Shown piece by piece: positions 29,362 to 38,108 of a stretch of DNA of 64,000 bases. Under the pieces are notes generated by a model, which saw nothing but the letters and a program-made list of their open reading frames with translations, did not search any database and was not told the origin of the DNA. Both the position numbers and the translations under genes were made by a program. Origin of the DNA: Naasia sp. SYSU D00057 (GTDB lineage Bacteria; Actinomycetota; Actinomycetes; Actinomycetales; Microbacteriaceae); contig NZ_JAFMSZ010000001.1 in assembly GCF_017916505.1 (NCBI RefSeq), forward strand, positions 1-64,000, written 5' to 3'. Every line of letters begins with the position of its first letter. Position 1 is the first letter of the stretch.

Positions 29362-30186
29362 CTACTGAAGGGTGATGGTGGTGAGGGGCCCGCCCGCGTA
29401 CTGGGGAGCGCCGCCGTCCTCCGGGGTGAAGGGGACGATCGCGGAGACGCCGTAGGTGCCGGGGGCGAGCGGCGGGAGGTCCTCGCGGAACGACTCCGAC
29501 TCCTCGTCAACCGTGTCGCAGCGCACCGTCGACAGAGTCGCCGGGAGGTCCATCGACTCGCCGGGGTCGAGGTCGACCTCCATCGCGATCTGGATGACCG
29601 GGCCGTTCGAATGCCAGACGGTGATCCCGTTCTCGGACACCGTGACGGCGGGCCGTGCGCCGGTCCAGCCGACCGCACGCTCCGTTCCCGTGTTGGTAAG
29701 GGTCACCGTGCCGGCGACCTCCGCGCCGTCGGCGGGCGCGGTCTCCGGGAAGCGCGGGGTCGCGACGAGACCGGACTCGACGGGCGCCAGCTCCGCGAGG
29801 GGACCGGCGCACCCGTTCACCTTCTCCGGAGGAGCGAGGCTGATCGCGCCGCCCGCCGCGTCTCCGCCCGCCGCGGGGCCGCCGGCGGCAGGGCCGGTGC
29901 CGGGTTCGGGCTCGCCCGGGGCGACCGGGTCGGCGGGGGTCGTCATCACCTGTCCGTCGCGGGGTGGCACGGTCGCGGCCACGAAGACGGTCGCGCCGGC
30001 GGCGACCACCACGGTGGCGCCCACGCCGGCGGTGATCAGCTTGCGGGTGCGGCGGTGCCCGCGTGACCGGGACAGCACCCGCGACACGTCGAGGGCCGAG
30101 GCGGAGGGCGCGCCGCCCGCCGCGGAGCGCAGCAGGTCCCGCATCGCCGCCTCGTCGCGGGCGCCGGGCTCGATCTGGTCGTTCAT
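29362..30186 (-). CDS. Membrane protein paired with a SigE-family sigma factor
   Basis: This 274-residue protein has a cytoplasmic N-terminus of about 50 residues, one transmembrane helix (ITAGVGATVVVAAGATVFVA) and an extracellular Pro/Gly-rich and beta-rich domain. Gene order directly after an ECF sigma factor and single-pass topology suggest an anti-sigma or sigma-accessory role, but no zinc-binding HxxxCxxC motif is present. GAGGAG precedes the ATG. Function is inferred from context only. Confidence 0.78.
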   Translation of the reverse strand: MNDQIEPGARDEAAMRDLLRSAAGGAPSASALDVSRVLSRSRGHRRTRKLITAGVGATVVVAAGATVFVAATVPPRDGQVMTTPADPVAPGEPEPGTGPAAGGPAAGGDAAGGAISLAPPEKVNGCAGPLAELAPVESGLVATPRFPETAPADGAEVAGTVTLTNTGTERAVGWTGARPAVTVSENGITVWHSNGPVIQIAMEVDLDPGESMDLPATLSTVRCDTVDEESESFREDLPPLAPGTYGVSAIVPFTPEDGGAPQYAGGPLTTITLQ

Positions 30187-30228
30187 GAGGATCTCCTCGG
30201 GGTGGGTCTGGGGTCGGGTCCGCGCCGG

Positions 30229-30744
30229 TCAGGGCCGGCGGTCGAGGGTGCTGGGGGAGGGACCGAGCGCGTGCGCGAGCTTCACGTGGGCGTCGCTGAG
30301 GTAGCGCTTCACGGTGCCCGGGCTGATGCCGAGCCGCTCGGCGATGCCGTCGACGGGCAGGTCCTCCCAGTAGCGGAGGACGACGCAGGCACGCTCCCGC
30401 GGGCTGAGGCGCCGCAGCTGATGCTGGACGTCGAGGCGCTCGTCCCCGGGGCCGGCGGTCTCGTCGCCGGTGGCGGCGAGATGACGGATGGAGCGCCAGC
30501 GGCTCGCGCGCCGGGTGCCGTCGAGGAACCCGTTGAGGATTGCCCGGCGCACATACGCCTCCGCCGCCGCGGCGCTGAGGTCCCCGCGAGCCCGGCCGAA
30601 GGTGCGGACGAGGGCGTCCTGCACGAGGTCGGCGGCATCCTCGCGGCTGCCGCAGAGCAGGTAGGCGTAGCGCAGCAGCGCGTCGCCGCGCTCGGCGACC
30701 AGGGTCGCCGCCACCTCCTGCCAGCCGGGGACGGTCGTGCTCAT
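30229..30744 (-). CDS. SigE-family ECF RNA polymerase sigma factor
   Basis: This 171-residue sigma factor has region 2 (LLRYAYLLCGSREDAADLVQDALVRTFGR) and region 4 (LSPRERACVVLRYWEDLPVDGIAERLGIS), with the recognition helix in PGTVKRYLSDAHVKL. An AAGGAG sequence lies just before the ATG. It is followed at 42 bp by a membrane protein that may control it. Target promoters are unknown. Confidence 0.92.
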   Translation of the reverse strand: MSTTVPGWQEVAATLVAERGDALLRYAYLLCGSREDAADLVQDALVRTFGRARGDLSAAAAEAYVRRAILNGFLDGTRRASRWRSIRHLAATGDETAGPGDERLDVQHQLRRLSPRERACVVLRYWEDLPVDGIAERLGISPGTVKRYLSDAHVKLAHALGPSPSTLDRRP

Positions 30745-30860
30745 GGGACTCCTTCGGGAGAGGGACGGCGATGTCCGCGTCCATTCTCCTGATCCCTAGA
30801 ACGAACGAGCGGGTCGAAAGGTTGGGGTCGGTGCTCGGGAACCCGGGGATCGGGTCCCGG

Positions 30861-30866
30861 TAGCGT
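30861..30866 (+). promoter_or_regulatory. Candidate -10 element before the aldehyde dehydrogenase
   Basis: TAGCGT ends six bases before the GTG at 30873, with no Shine-Dalgarno sequence between. This suggests a leaderless mRNA. Confidence 0.5.
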
Positions 30867-30872
30867 GAGCCT

Positions 30873-32468
30873 GTGACCGACACCGCCGTCGCGCCCTCGG
30901 TGCGCACCCCGCTCGATCCGCGCTCCTCGCTCGGCCCCGCCGTCGCCGGACGCCTCGCCGCGCTCGTCGGCGCGGCGCCCGGGCGCCCGCGTCGCACCTC
31001 CTTCGCGCCCTTCGACGGGTCCCCCCTCGGCGAGGTGCCGCTGTCGGACTCGGCGGACGTCTCTCGCGCCGTCGAGGGCGCGCGGGCCGCCCAGCCGGCG
31101 TGGGCGGCCCTGCCGCTGCGCGAGCGCGCGGCCGTGCTGCTGCGCTTCCACGACCTGCTGCTCGACCGGCAGGAGGGCGTGCTCGACATCATGCAGCTCG
31201 AGACCGGCAAGGCCCGGGTCGACGCGTTCGAGGAGCTGGAGGACGCCGCCATCACGGCCCGCTACTACGCGCACAGCGCCTCCCGGCACCTCCGCCCCCG
31301 CCGCCGCCAGGGCGCGCTGCCGCTCCTCACCGCCACCACGGAGCACCTCCGGCCGAAGGGCGTCGTCGGCGTCATCAGCCCCTGGAACTATCCGCTGACC
31401 CTCGCCGTCTCCGACGCCGTCGCCGCGCTGATGGCCGGCAACGGCGTCGTGCTGAAGCCCGACTCCCAGACGCCGTTCACCGCGCTCGCCGCGGTCGAGC
31501 TGCTCTACGAGGCGGGTCTGCCTCGCAACCTGTTCCCCGTCGTCTGCGGACCGGGCGCGGAGATCGGGCCCGCCCTCATCGGCGCGGTCGACTACGTCAT
31601 GTTCACGGGGTCGACGGCGACGGGCCGGACGATCGCCCGGCAGTGCGCCGAGCGGCTCATCGGCTTCTCCGCCGAGCTCGGCGGCAAGAACCCGCTGCTC
31701 GTGCTCGCGGACGCCGACCTGCACCGTGCCGTCGAGGGTGCGGTGCGCGCCTGCTTCGCGAACTCGGGCCAGCTGTGCGTCAGCATCGAGCGGCTCTACG
31801 TGGTCGACGAGGTGTACGACCGCTTCGTGCCCGCCTTCGTCGAGGCGGTGCGGAGCATGCGGATCGCGACCGGCCTCGGATGGGAGGCGCGGATGGGGTC
31901 GCTCGTCAGCGCGCAGCAGCTCGAGACGGTCACCCGGCACGTGGACGACGCGACCGCGAGGGGCGCCCGTGTGCTGACCGGCGGACGACCGCGGCCGGAC
32001 CTCGGCCCGCTCTTCTACGAGCCGACCGTGCTCGAGGGGGTGACCGACGAGATGCTGCTCGGCCGCGACGAGACCTTCGGGCCCGTCGTCGCGGTGCACC
32101 GGGTGCGCGACGAAGCGGAGGCGGTGGCTCGTGCCAACGACTCCGACTACGGCCTCAACGCGAGCGTGTGGGCCTCGTCCCGGACCGGGCGGCGGGTCGC
32201 CGCACTGCTCCGCGCCGGCACGGTCAACGTGAACGACGGCTACGCCGCCGCGTGGGCCTCGCACGACGCGCCCATGGGCGGGATGAAGGACTCGGGCGTC
32301 GGCCGCCGGCACGGTGCGGAGGGCATCCGCAAGTACACGGAGCCGCAGACGGTCGCGGTGCAGCGGCTGCTGCCGATCGGCCCGTTCGGCGGGATGAGCA
32401 ACGAGCAGTACGCGCAGACGATGACCCGGGCGGTGCGGGTGCTGAGGCGCCTCCCGTTCCTCGACTAG
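30873..32468 (+). CDS. Succinate-semialdehyde dehydrogenase (GabD2-like)
   Basis: This 531-residue aldehyde dehydrogenase has the NAD(P)-binding segment GVVGVISPWNYPLTLAVSDA, the general base Glu in FSAELGGKNPLLVLADA and the catalytic Cys in CFANSGQLCVSIERLY. The overall N-terminus and the SRTGRRVAALLRAGTVNVND region fit the actinobacterial GabD2 (succinic semialdehyde dehydrogenase) group. It oxidises an aldehyde to its acid with NAD(P). The GTG at 30873 is probably leaderless. The next gene starts 10 bases downstream. Confidence 0.9.
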   Translation: MTDTAVAPSVRTPLDPRSSLGPAVAGRLAALVGAAPGRPRRTSFAPFDGSPLGEVPLSDSADVSRAVEGARAAQPAWAALPLRERAAVLLRFHDLLLDRQEGVLDIMQLETGKARVDAFEELEDAAITARYYAHSASRHLRPRRRQGALPLLTATTEHLRPKGVVGVISPWNYPLTLAVSDAVAALMAGNGVVLKPDSQTPFTALAAVELLYEAGLPRNLFPVVCGPGAEIGPALIGAVDYVMFTGSTATGRTIARQCAERLIGFSAELGGKNPLLVLADADLHRAVEGAVRACFANSGQLCVSIERLYVVDEVYDRFVPAFVEAVRSMRIATGLGWEARMGSLVSAQQLETVTRHVDDATARGARVLTGGRPRPDLGPLFYEPTVLEGVTDEMLLGRDETFGPVVAVHRVRDEAEAVARANDSDYGLNASVWASSRTGRRVAALLRAGTVNVNDGYAAAWASHDAPMGGMKDSGVGRRHGAEGIRKYTEPQTVAVQRLLPIGPFGGMSNEQYAQTMTRAVRVLRRLPFLD

Positions 32469-32478
32469 GAGCGCGGCC

Positions 32479-33294
32479 GTGGGAGGAACCGCCCTCCGGG
32501 ACAGCACCGTGCTCGTCACCGGCGGGGGCAGCGGCATCGGCCGCCTCATGGCGCTCGGCGCGGCCGGTCGCGGCGCGCGGGTCGTGATCTGGGACCTCGA
32601 CCGGGCGGCGGGGGAGGGCGTGCGCGACCGCATCCGCTCGCTCGGCGGGACCGCGCACGCGTTCGAGGTGGACGTCGCCGACCGGGAGCAGGTGCGCGAG
32701 GCGGCCGCGGCGACCCTCGCGGCGGTCGACCGGATCGACGTGCTCGTGGGCAACGCCGGCGTCGTGACCGGCAAGCGCCTGCTGGAGGCGACCGAGGAGC
32801 AGATCGCGCGCACGTTCGAGGTCAACGTCCTCGCCCTCTACTGGGTGGCGCGCGCCTTCCTGCCCGGCATGATCGCCCGCCGCCGCGGCACCGTCGTGAC
32901 GATCGCGAGCGCGGCCGGCCTGATCGGCGTCGCCCGGCAGACCGACTACTCGGCGAGCAAGCACGCCGCGGTGGGCTTCGACGAGTCGCTGCGCGCCGAG
33001 CTGCGGGCGGATCGCACCGGCGTCCGAACCCTCGTCGTGTGCCCGTACTACATCGACACCGGCATGTTCGCGGGCGTCCGTACCCGCTTCCCGCTGCTGC
33101 TGCCGATCCTGCAGCCGAAGCGGGTGGCCGTTCGGATCCTCGACGCGATCGAGAGCGGCCGCTCGCGCCTGCTGCTGCCGCCGTTCGTGCGCCTGCTGCC
33201 CGTCACGCGCCTGCTGCCCGTCCGGGCGTTCGACGCGCTCGCCGACCTTCTCGGCGTCAACCGCTCGATGTCGCGGTTCACCGGACGGCGCTAG
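32479..33294 (+). CDS. Short-chain dehydrogenase/reductase
   Basis: This 271-residue classical SDR has the cofactor motif VTGGGSGIGRLMALGAAG, NAG in VGNAGVV, catalytic Ser in TIASAAGL and YxxxK in DYSASKHAAVGF. The WDLDRAA after strand 2 suggests NAD preference. It lies 10 bases after the aldehyde dehydrogenase and may share its transcript. The substrate is unknown; the C-terminal half resembles all-trans-retinol or epidermal-type SDRs only loosely. Confidence 0.91.
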   Translation: MGGTALRDSTVLVTGGGSGIGRLMALGAAGRGARVVIWDLDRAAGEGVRDRIRSLGGTAHAFEVDVADREQVREAAAATLAAVDRIDVLVGNAGVVTGKRLLEATEEQIARTFEVNVLALYWVARAFLPGMIARRRGTVVTIASAAGLIGVARQTDYSASKHAAVGFDESLRAELRADRTGVRTLVVCPYYIDTGMFAGVRTRFPLLLPILQPKRVAVRILDAIESGRSRLLLPPFVRLLPVTRLLPVRAFDALADLLGVNRSMSRFTGRR

Positions 33295-33326
33295 CGGGTC
33301 GCGGCCGTGGGGAGCAGGATCGGGGC

Positions 33327-34712
33327 ATGCGGGGGCCGCGGCCGAATCTCGTCCTGATCGTCGTCGACGATCTGGGCGCCCGCGACCTCTCCTGCTACGG
33401 CTCGACCTTCCACGAGACGCCCCGCATCGACGCGCTGGCCGCCGAGGGGATGCGGTTCGAGCAGGCGTATGCGGCCTCCCCTGTCTGCTCGCCGAGCCGG
33501 GCCAGTCTGATGACCGGCAAGTATCCGGCACAGGTGGGCATCACCCAGTATCTCGGCGGCGCGAGCGTCGGCCGGCTGGCCGACGTGCCGTACTTCGCCG
33601 GACTTCCCGAGAATGAGTACACCCTCGCGCGGGCGCTGCGCGCCGAGGGGTACCGCACCTGGCACGTCGGCAAGTGGCACCTCGGTTCCCGGCAGCACTG
33701 GCCGGAGCGGCACGGCTTCGATGTCAACGTCGGCGGGTGCGACCTGGGCTCCCCGCACACCTACTGGAGCCCGTACGGCATCCCCACCCCCGCCGACGGC
33801 CCCGAGGGCGAGTACCTCACGGATCGGCTGACCGACGAGGCGATCGCCCTGCTGCGGACGCCGGACGAGCGCCCCTTCTTCCTCAACCTCTGGCACTACG
33901 CGGTGCACATCCCGCTCGAGGCACCCGCCGACGTGGTCGCCCGCTTCGAGCGGAGGGCGGAGGAGCTCGGCCTCGATCCCGAGCCGCTCGAGCCCGGCGA
34001 GGAGATGCCGGCGTGGCACCTGGCGGGCGAGCGGGTGATGCGCCGGCGCTATCAATCGCACCCGGTGTACGCGGCGATGCTCGCCAACCTCGACGCGAAC
34101 GTGGGTCGGCTGCTCGACGCGCTCGAGGAGGTCGGGCAGGCGGAGAACACCCTCGTCGTCCTCACCTCCGACAACGGCGGGCTCGCCACCGCGGAGGGCT
34201 CGCCCACCTCGAACGCCCCGCTGGCCGAGGGGAAGGGGTGGTTGCACGAGGGCGGGGTCCGCGTGCCGTTCCTCGCCCGCTGGCCGGAGCACCTTCCTGC
34301 GGGGACGGTGTCCGACCTGCCGCTCAGCAGTCCTGACCTCTACCCGACCCTGCTCGGAGCTGCGGGCGCCCAGCCCCGGCCCCAGCAGCACGTCGACGGG
34401 GTGGATCTCCTGCCCGCGTGGACCGGCCGGCACCCTCCCGACCGACCCCTGTTCTGGCACTACCCGCACTACTCGAACCAGGGGTCGACGCCGGGCGCGG
34501 CGGTACGGGACGGGCGCTACAAGCTGGTCCGGTTCTTCGAGGACGGACGGGAGGCGCTGTTCGACCTGGACGCCGACGAGGGGGAGCGGCACGACGTGGC
34601 GGGCCGGCACCCGGGCATCGTGGAGCGGCTCGGGCGTCTGCTCGACGGCTGGCTGGAGGACGTGGGCGCGGAGATCCCGCGGCCGAACCCGTACGAGCGC
34701 TTCCGGGACTGA
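33327..34712 (+). CDS. Type I sulfatase
   Basis: This 461-residue arylsulfatase-family enzyme starts MRGPRPNLVLIVVDDLGARD with the metal-binding Asp pair. CSPSRASLMTG is the C-x-P-S-R signature whose Cys is converted to formylglycine. Other family elements are WHVGKWHLG and TSDNGG. No signal peptide is seen, and no formylglycine-generating enzyme gene lies nearby, so one must be encoded elsewhere. The ATG at 33327 is chosen because the sulfatase fold begins there; the 5' extension of the frame belongs to the SDR gene region. Confidence 0.92.
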   Translation: MRGPRPNLVLIVVDDLGARDLSCYGSTFHETPRIDALAAEGMRFEQAYAASPVCSPSRASLMTGKYPAQVGITQYLGGASVGRLADVPYFAGLPENEYTLARALRAEGYRTWHVGKWHLGSRQHWPERHGFDVNVGGCDLGSPHTYWSPYGIPTPADGPEGEYLTDRLTDEAIALLRTPDERPFFLNLWHYAVHIPLEAPADVVARFERRAEELGLDPEPLEPGEEMPAWHLAGERVMRRRYQSHPVYAAMLANLDANVGRLLDALEEVGQAENTLVVLTSDNGGLATAEGSPTSNAPLAEGKGWLHEGGVRVPFLARWPEHLPAGTVSDLPLSSPDLYPTLLGAAGAQPRPQQHVDGVDLLPAWTGRHPPDRPLFWHYPHYSNQGSTPGAAVRDGRYKLVRFFEDGREALFDLDADEGERHDVAGRHPGIVERLGRLLDGWLEDVGAEIPRPNPYERFRD

Positions 34713-34782
34713 CCGACCAGTGGCGCGGCGTCTCGCTGCGCCGAGGCGTCGCCCGGCGTCGGCCGAGGGGTGCGGTCTTCGG

Positions 34783-36156
34783 TCAGGCGGTGGGGAGGAG
34801 GTGCCGCCCAGCGCGTCGGGGCGTCTGGCCGGCGTCGATCCACGGCGGCGGGACGAGGTGCGGCACCCCGTCGAGCATCCGGAGGGTCCAGCCGTCGTTG
34901 TCGAACCGTCGATGATGGAAGCGGCAGAGCAGCACTCCGTTGTCGAGGTCGGTGGGCCCGTGCGCCCACCACGGCTTCACGTGGGCGGCCTCGCACCGCG
35001 CGGGCGGTTCCGGGCAGCCGGGCCAGATGCAGCCCCCGTCGCGGAGGGCCAGCGCGAGTCGCTGGTTGGTGGCGAAGAGTCGCCGGCGCTCGCCGAGGTC
35101 GAGCGGCTCGGATTCCCCGCCGAGGACGACGGGGATGATGTCGGCCTCGCAGGCGAGGCGACGGGCGGTGGCGGCGCTGATGGGCTCATCGCTGCCGAAG
35201 ATGGTGGCGCTGCCGACGCCGTTGACGAGCGCGTCGTAGCCGACGGTGACGAGCATCGTCACCGCCGTGCCGGACAGATCGCCGTCATCGTGCTTGAGCG
35301 CGTCGTGGCAGATGGAGACCAGGGCGTCGTAGCGCTTCTGGTCGGTCGTGCGCTCGTCCTCCACCGCCCGGTCGGAGTCCTCCTCACCCTCCTCTTGGAA
35401 GGAGACCTGCCGCCGGGGCGCGACGCGCGCCTCCAGCGCGGTGAGGATGAAGCCGGCGCCCTCTGCGTCAGGGGCGATGATCCACAGCGGCAGGCCGTCC
35501 CTGTGTTTCGCGAGCCGGAAGGCACGGCGCCTGTGCAGCGTCTCCTCCCGCGGTTCGACGCCGTCGGGGTCGAACCGGTCGAGGACGTCGCGGCAGTAGC
35601 GGGCGAAGAGGGCGAGCGGCATGTCGACGGCCTCGGCGGCGAGCACGGCTTCGAGCTGAGCGAGGGTGACTGAGTCGACGCGAGGGGCGAGCGCCTCGAG
35701 GGTGCGGACCGCGGTGCGGGCGGCGGCGATGTCGATGCTCCCGGCGTCGAATGCGGCCGCGATGACGGGATGCGGGCTGTCGAGGGGCTCGCCCGTCAGG
35801 CTGGTGCGCCGGGCGAGGTCCGTGCCGACGCGGCACCATTCGACCGCGCGGGAGAGCGGGACGTGTGCGGCCACCGCGACGGCCGCCGCCGCGGACTTCT
35901 CGCCGATCCGCTTCGCGAGCGGCTCCTCGACGCCGCGCGCCGATCGCACCTCGACCTGTCCCGCGAGATGCGCTGCGACCGCCTCGGCCAGATGGACGAC
36001 GGCTCCGATGCGCTCCAGCAGCTCGAGGACCGCGGCGTCCGACAGTCCGGCCAGGGCGTCGGCGATGTGCTCGTCCCCTCCGGTGGCCGACAACTCCGCG
36101 AACCGGGCGGCGAGCGCCGCCGCCTGCTCGGCGAGGGTGTCGGACGGGTTCGTCAT
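34783..36156 (-). CDS. DUF222 protein with C-terminal HNH endonuclease domain
   Basis: This 457-residue protein has an N-terminal helical DUF222-type domain (LAGQVEVRSARGVEEPLAKR, ARRTSLTGEPL) and a C-terminal HNH motif: CIWPGCP, CEAAHVKPW and LCRFHHRRFDNDGW. Two Cys pairs and the AAH...DN...H core indicate a zinc-stabilised HNH nuclease fold. Such genes are multi-copy in actinobacteria and have been linked to mobile DNA, but their role is unproven. The ATG at 36156 gives MTNPSDTLAEQA; 10 more residues upstream are possible. Confidence 0.9.
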   Translation of the reverse strand: MTNPSDTLAEQAAALAARFAELSATGGDEHIADALAGLSDAAVLELLERIGAVVHLAEAVAAHLAGQVEVRSARGVEEPLAKRIGEKSAAAAVAVAAHVPLSRAVEWCRVGTDLARRTSLTGEPLDSPHPVIAAAFDAGSIDIAAARTAVRTLEALAPRVDSVTLAQLEAVLAAEAVDMPLALFARYCRDVLDRFDPDGVEPREETLHRRRAFRLAKHRDGLPLWIIAPDAEGAGFILTALEARVAPRRQVSFQEEGEEDSDRAVEDERTTDQKRYDALVSICHDALKHDDGDLSGTAVTMLVTVGYDALVNGVGSATIFGSDEPISAATARRLACEADIIPVVLGGESEPLDLGERRRLFATNQRLALALRDGGCIWPGCPEPPARCEAAHVKPWWAHGPTDLDNGVLLCRFHHRRFDNDGWTLRMLDGVPHLVPPPWIDAGQTPRRAGRHLLPTA

Positions 36157-36291
36157 GGGAGTGATTCTCCTGGTAGCCACCGACATTCACCCGTGTCGGA
36201 GCGTACTTATCCACACCCTCCGCCGGCGATGTCGGAGAGGGTGGCGGAGGGTCCGTTCCGGCCCGTCCCACTGCGGCGGGATGTCCCGCCG

Positions 36292-37057
36292 TCAGACCGG
36301 CAGCCGCCCCCGCGGGAACCCGCCGTTGCTGTAGAGCAGCTGCCCGTTGATCCAGGCGCCGTTCTCGGAGAGGAGGAAGCGGACCAGGTTCGCGGTGTCC
36401 GCCGGCGTGCCGAGCCGTCCGGTCGGCTGCGCCCGGATCGCGCTGTCGCGGATCTCGTCCTTCATCCAGCCGGTGTCGACCGGACCGGGATTGACGACGT
36501 TGGCCCGAAGGCCGAGATGCCCGAGCTCGTGCGCGGACGCGAGCACCAGGCGGTCGAGGGCGGCCTTGGTCGCGCCATACGGCAGGTTGCCGACCGTGTG
36601 GTCGCTGGTCAGCGCGACAACCGAGCCGCCCGCGGCGGGGAGCTGGCGGGCGAACGCGGCGACGAGCAGCCAGGGCGCTCGCACGTTCACCGCATAGTGC
36701 CGGTCGAAGCTCTCGACCGTGGTGCTGAGGGTGTCGGAGTCGACGCTCTCGGTTGAGCAGATCACGAGGGCGTCGAGCGAGCCGAGCGCCTCCGCAGCAC
36801 GCGGGACGAGCGCCGCGGCCTCGTCGGGGTGCTCGAGGTCGGCGGGCAGCAGCTCGACGCGCACGCCGAGATCCCGCAGCTCGTCGGCGATCCGCTCGCT
36901 CGGGGTCGTCGGGCGCGCTCGGGAGGCCGAGCCGCTGGTCGTAGGGGGTCCAGTAGGAGAGCGCGAGGTCCCACCCGTCGGCGGCGAGCCCGGCGGCGAT
37001 GCCCGCCCCGATGCCCGCCCGCCGTCCCACACCGGTGATCAGAGCAGTCGAAGTCAC
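36292..37057 (-). pseudogene. Frameshifted SDR-family oxidoreductase
   Basis: The GTG at 37057 opens an SDR N-terminus (VTSTALITGVGRRAGIGAGI, cofactor motif present), but the frame is lost near 36894-36905. The rest (ERIADELRDLG onward, with YGATKAALDRLVLASAHELG and a normal C-terminus) is in another frame. The joint has the tandem GAGCGAGC beside a run of four Cs. Removing 4 bp or 1 bp would restore a full protein of about 253-254 residues. Either a true recent frameshift or a sequencing error is possible. Confidence 0.8.
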
Positions 37058-37229
37058 CGCACCATGGTGGCATCGACGCCGGCGGGCGCCGATCGGTCGG
37101 AGGCTCTCCTCCTCGGGACCGAGCGGGCTGAGCGGTCGGCACTGCGTGCGGATGATCGTCCTCATCCTCGGGGATGAGATGCATCGAAACGGCAGGTCGC
37201 GGCGCCCTTTCGCGCTCTACCGTGGCGGC

Positions 37230-37298
37230 ATGCCAGTCACCCCGTTCCCTCCCGCGTCGCAGTCCACGTTCCGTCGCGTCGACGAGCCCCGGCGATGA
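37230..37298 (+). CDS. Putative 22-residue leader peptide
   Basis: ATG at 37230 opens a 22-codon frame (MPVTPFPPASQSTFRRVDEP...) whose TGA overlaps the next ATG (ATGA at 37295). TACCGT at 37218-37223 ends six bases before the ATG, fitting a leaderless mRNA. The overlap suggests that its translation could couple to the following gene. No family is recognised. Confidence 0.35.
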   Translation: MPVTPFPPASQSTFRRVDEPRR

Positions 37299-37609
37299 GT
37301 GCCCTGCTCGGATCCAGCGCCATCGGCGCGATCGCGTCGCTGCTCACCGCGGCGGCGCTCGTGCTCGTCACGATCATCGTCGTCGGTGCGCTGACGGTCC
37401 TCGGCGCCGCCGTCCTTCAGTCGGGGAAGTCCTTCCGGCGGAAGTCGTCTCGCCGTCCTCGCCGCGCCGAGTCCGCCGCCCGGCTCGCCCGCCTGGCGAC
37501 GGCCGGAGCGGGTGCACGCGCGACGGCCGAATCGAGGAGGGGCGCCGACACGGAGCTCCGTGCGCCGGGGGCTCCGGGAGCCGGTAAGCTATCCGAGGTC
37601 CTCGGCTGA
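37295..37609 (+). CDS. Small membrane protein, unrecognised
   Basis: This 104-codon frame encodes an N-terminal transmembrane helix (about residues 9-41, very Ala/Val/Leu/Ile-rich) and then a basic, Arg/Ala-rich tail. It has no clear Shine-Dalgarno sequence, but the 4-bp overlap with the 22-codon ORF offers coupled initiation. It ends 13 bases before tRNA-Pro. I do not recognise it. Confidence 0.45.
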   Translation: MSALLGSSAIGAIASLLTAAALVLVTIIVVGALTVLGAAVLQSGKSFRRKSSRRPRRAESAARLARLATAGAGARATAESRRGADTELRAPGAPGAGKLSEVLG

Positions 37610-37622
37610 GCCGGGGCAGCCA

Positions 37623-37696
<74 letters not shown>

Positions 37697-37703
37697 CCGG
37701 CAC

Positions 37704-37736
37704 GAAGAAGGGGTCGTCCATCGGACGGCCCCTTTC
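37704..37736 (+). terminator. Rho-independent terminator after tRNA-Pro
   Basis: GGGGTCGTCC and GGACGGCCCC form a 10-bp stem with one G-T pair and a 3-nt loop (ATC), followed by TTTCTT. It lies 8 bases after the tRNA. Confidence 0.8.
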
Positions 37737-38043
37737 TTCGTGCCACGAGTCTGACGAAGGGCCCCCGCGCCGAGGGGCCTCGGGCGCCGCGCAGCGGCGT
37801 CCGGGCGAGCTGCGGGGACGCAGCCCGACAGGAGGTCGCAGAGCGGGACCGGATTCCGAGAGATCGGGGTGCGGTCCCTTTCTCGTTCTCGCGGTCCGAC
37901 GCCAGTCCTGACGCCAGTTCGCGTCGCGGCCCCGCTCCAGTGCGACGACGTTCCGTATGTCTCAGTCGCCTCGTTCTCGTCGCTGATGTTTCGGCCCGCG
38001 GCCGCCGCGGGTTGCGGCGACGCCACCGAGAGTGGCGACGTGC
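37737..38043. other. Non-coding gap before the copper operon
   Basis: About 307 bases lie between the tRNA terminator and the first CsoR site. Open frames here are short and carry no recognisable domain or ribosome binding site. Nothing further was identified. Confidence 0.5.
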
Positions 38044-38060
38044 GTACCCCCGGGGGGTAC
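38044..38060 (+). promoter_or_regulatory. CsoR operator 1
   Basis: GTACCCCCGGGGGGTAC is a 17-bp near-perfect palindrome of the G/C-tract type bound by CsoR repressors. It covers the expected -35 region of the copper operon. Confidence 0.75.
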
Positions 38061-38066
38061 CTGTGT

Positions 38067-38072
38067 TAGGGT
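38067..38072 (+). promoter_or_regulatory. Candidate -10 element of csoR-copZ-copA
   Basis: TAGGGT lies between the two palindromes. A start site near 38079 would fall inside operator 2, so CsoR bound at either site would block RNA polymerase. Confidence 0.5.
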
Positions 38073-38077
38073 CGCAG

Positions 38078-38092
38078 TACCCCCAGGGGGTA
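38078..38092 (+). promoter_or_regulatory. CsoR operator 2
   Basis: TACCCCCAGGGGGTA is a perfect 15-bp palindrome of the CsoR type, placed over the predicted transcription start and 16 bases before the csoR ATG. Confidence 0.8.
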
Positions 38093-38108
38093 TTGAAGGA
38101 GGAGCCGG

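Noticed and set aside
33039-33326. Longer sulfatase N-terminus
   Set aside because: The upstream frame lies inside the SDR gene and gives a His/Arg-rich sequence; the sulfatase fold begins at 33327.
34783-36156. Retron, intron or homing element for the DUF222-HNH gene
   Set aside because: No reverse transcriptase, intron RNA features or target-site duplication is seen; such genes are common stand-alone genes in actinobacteria.
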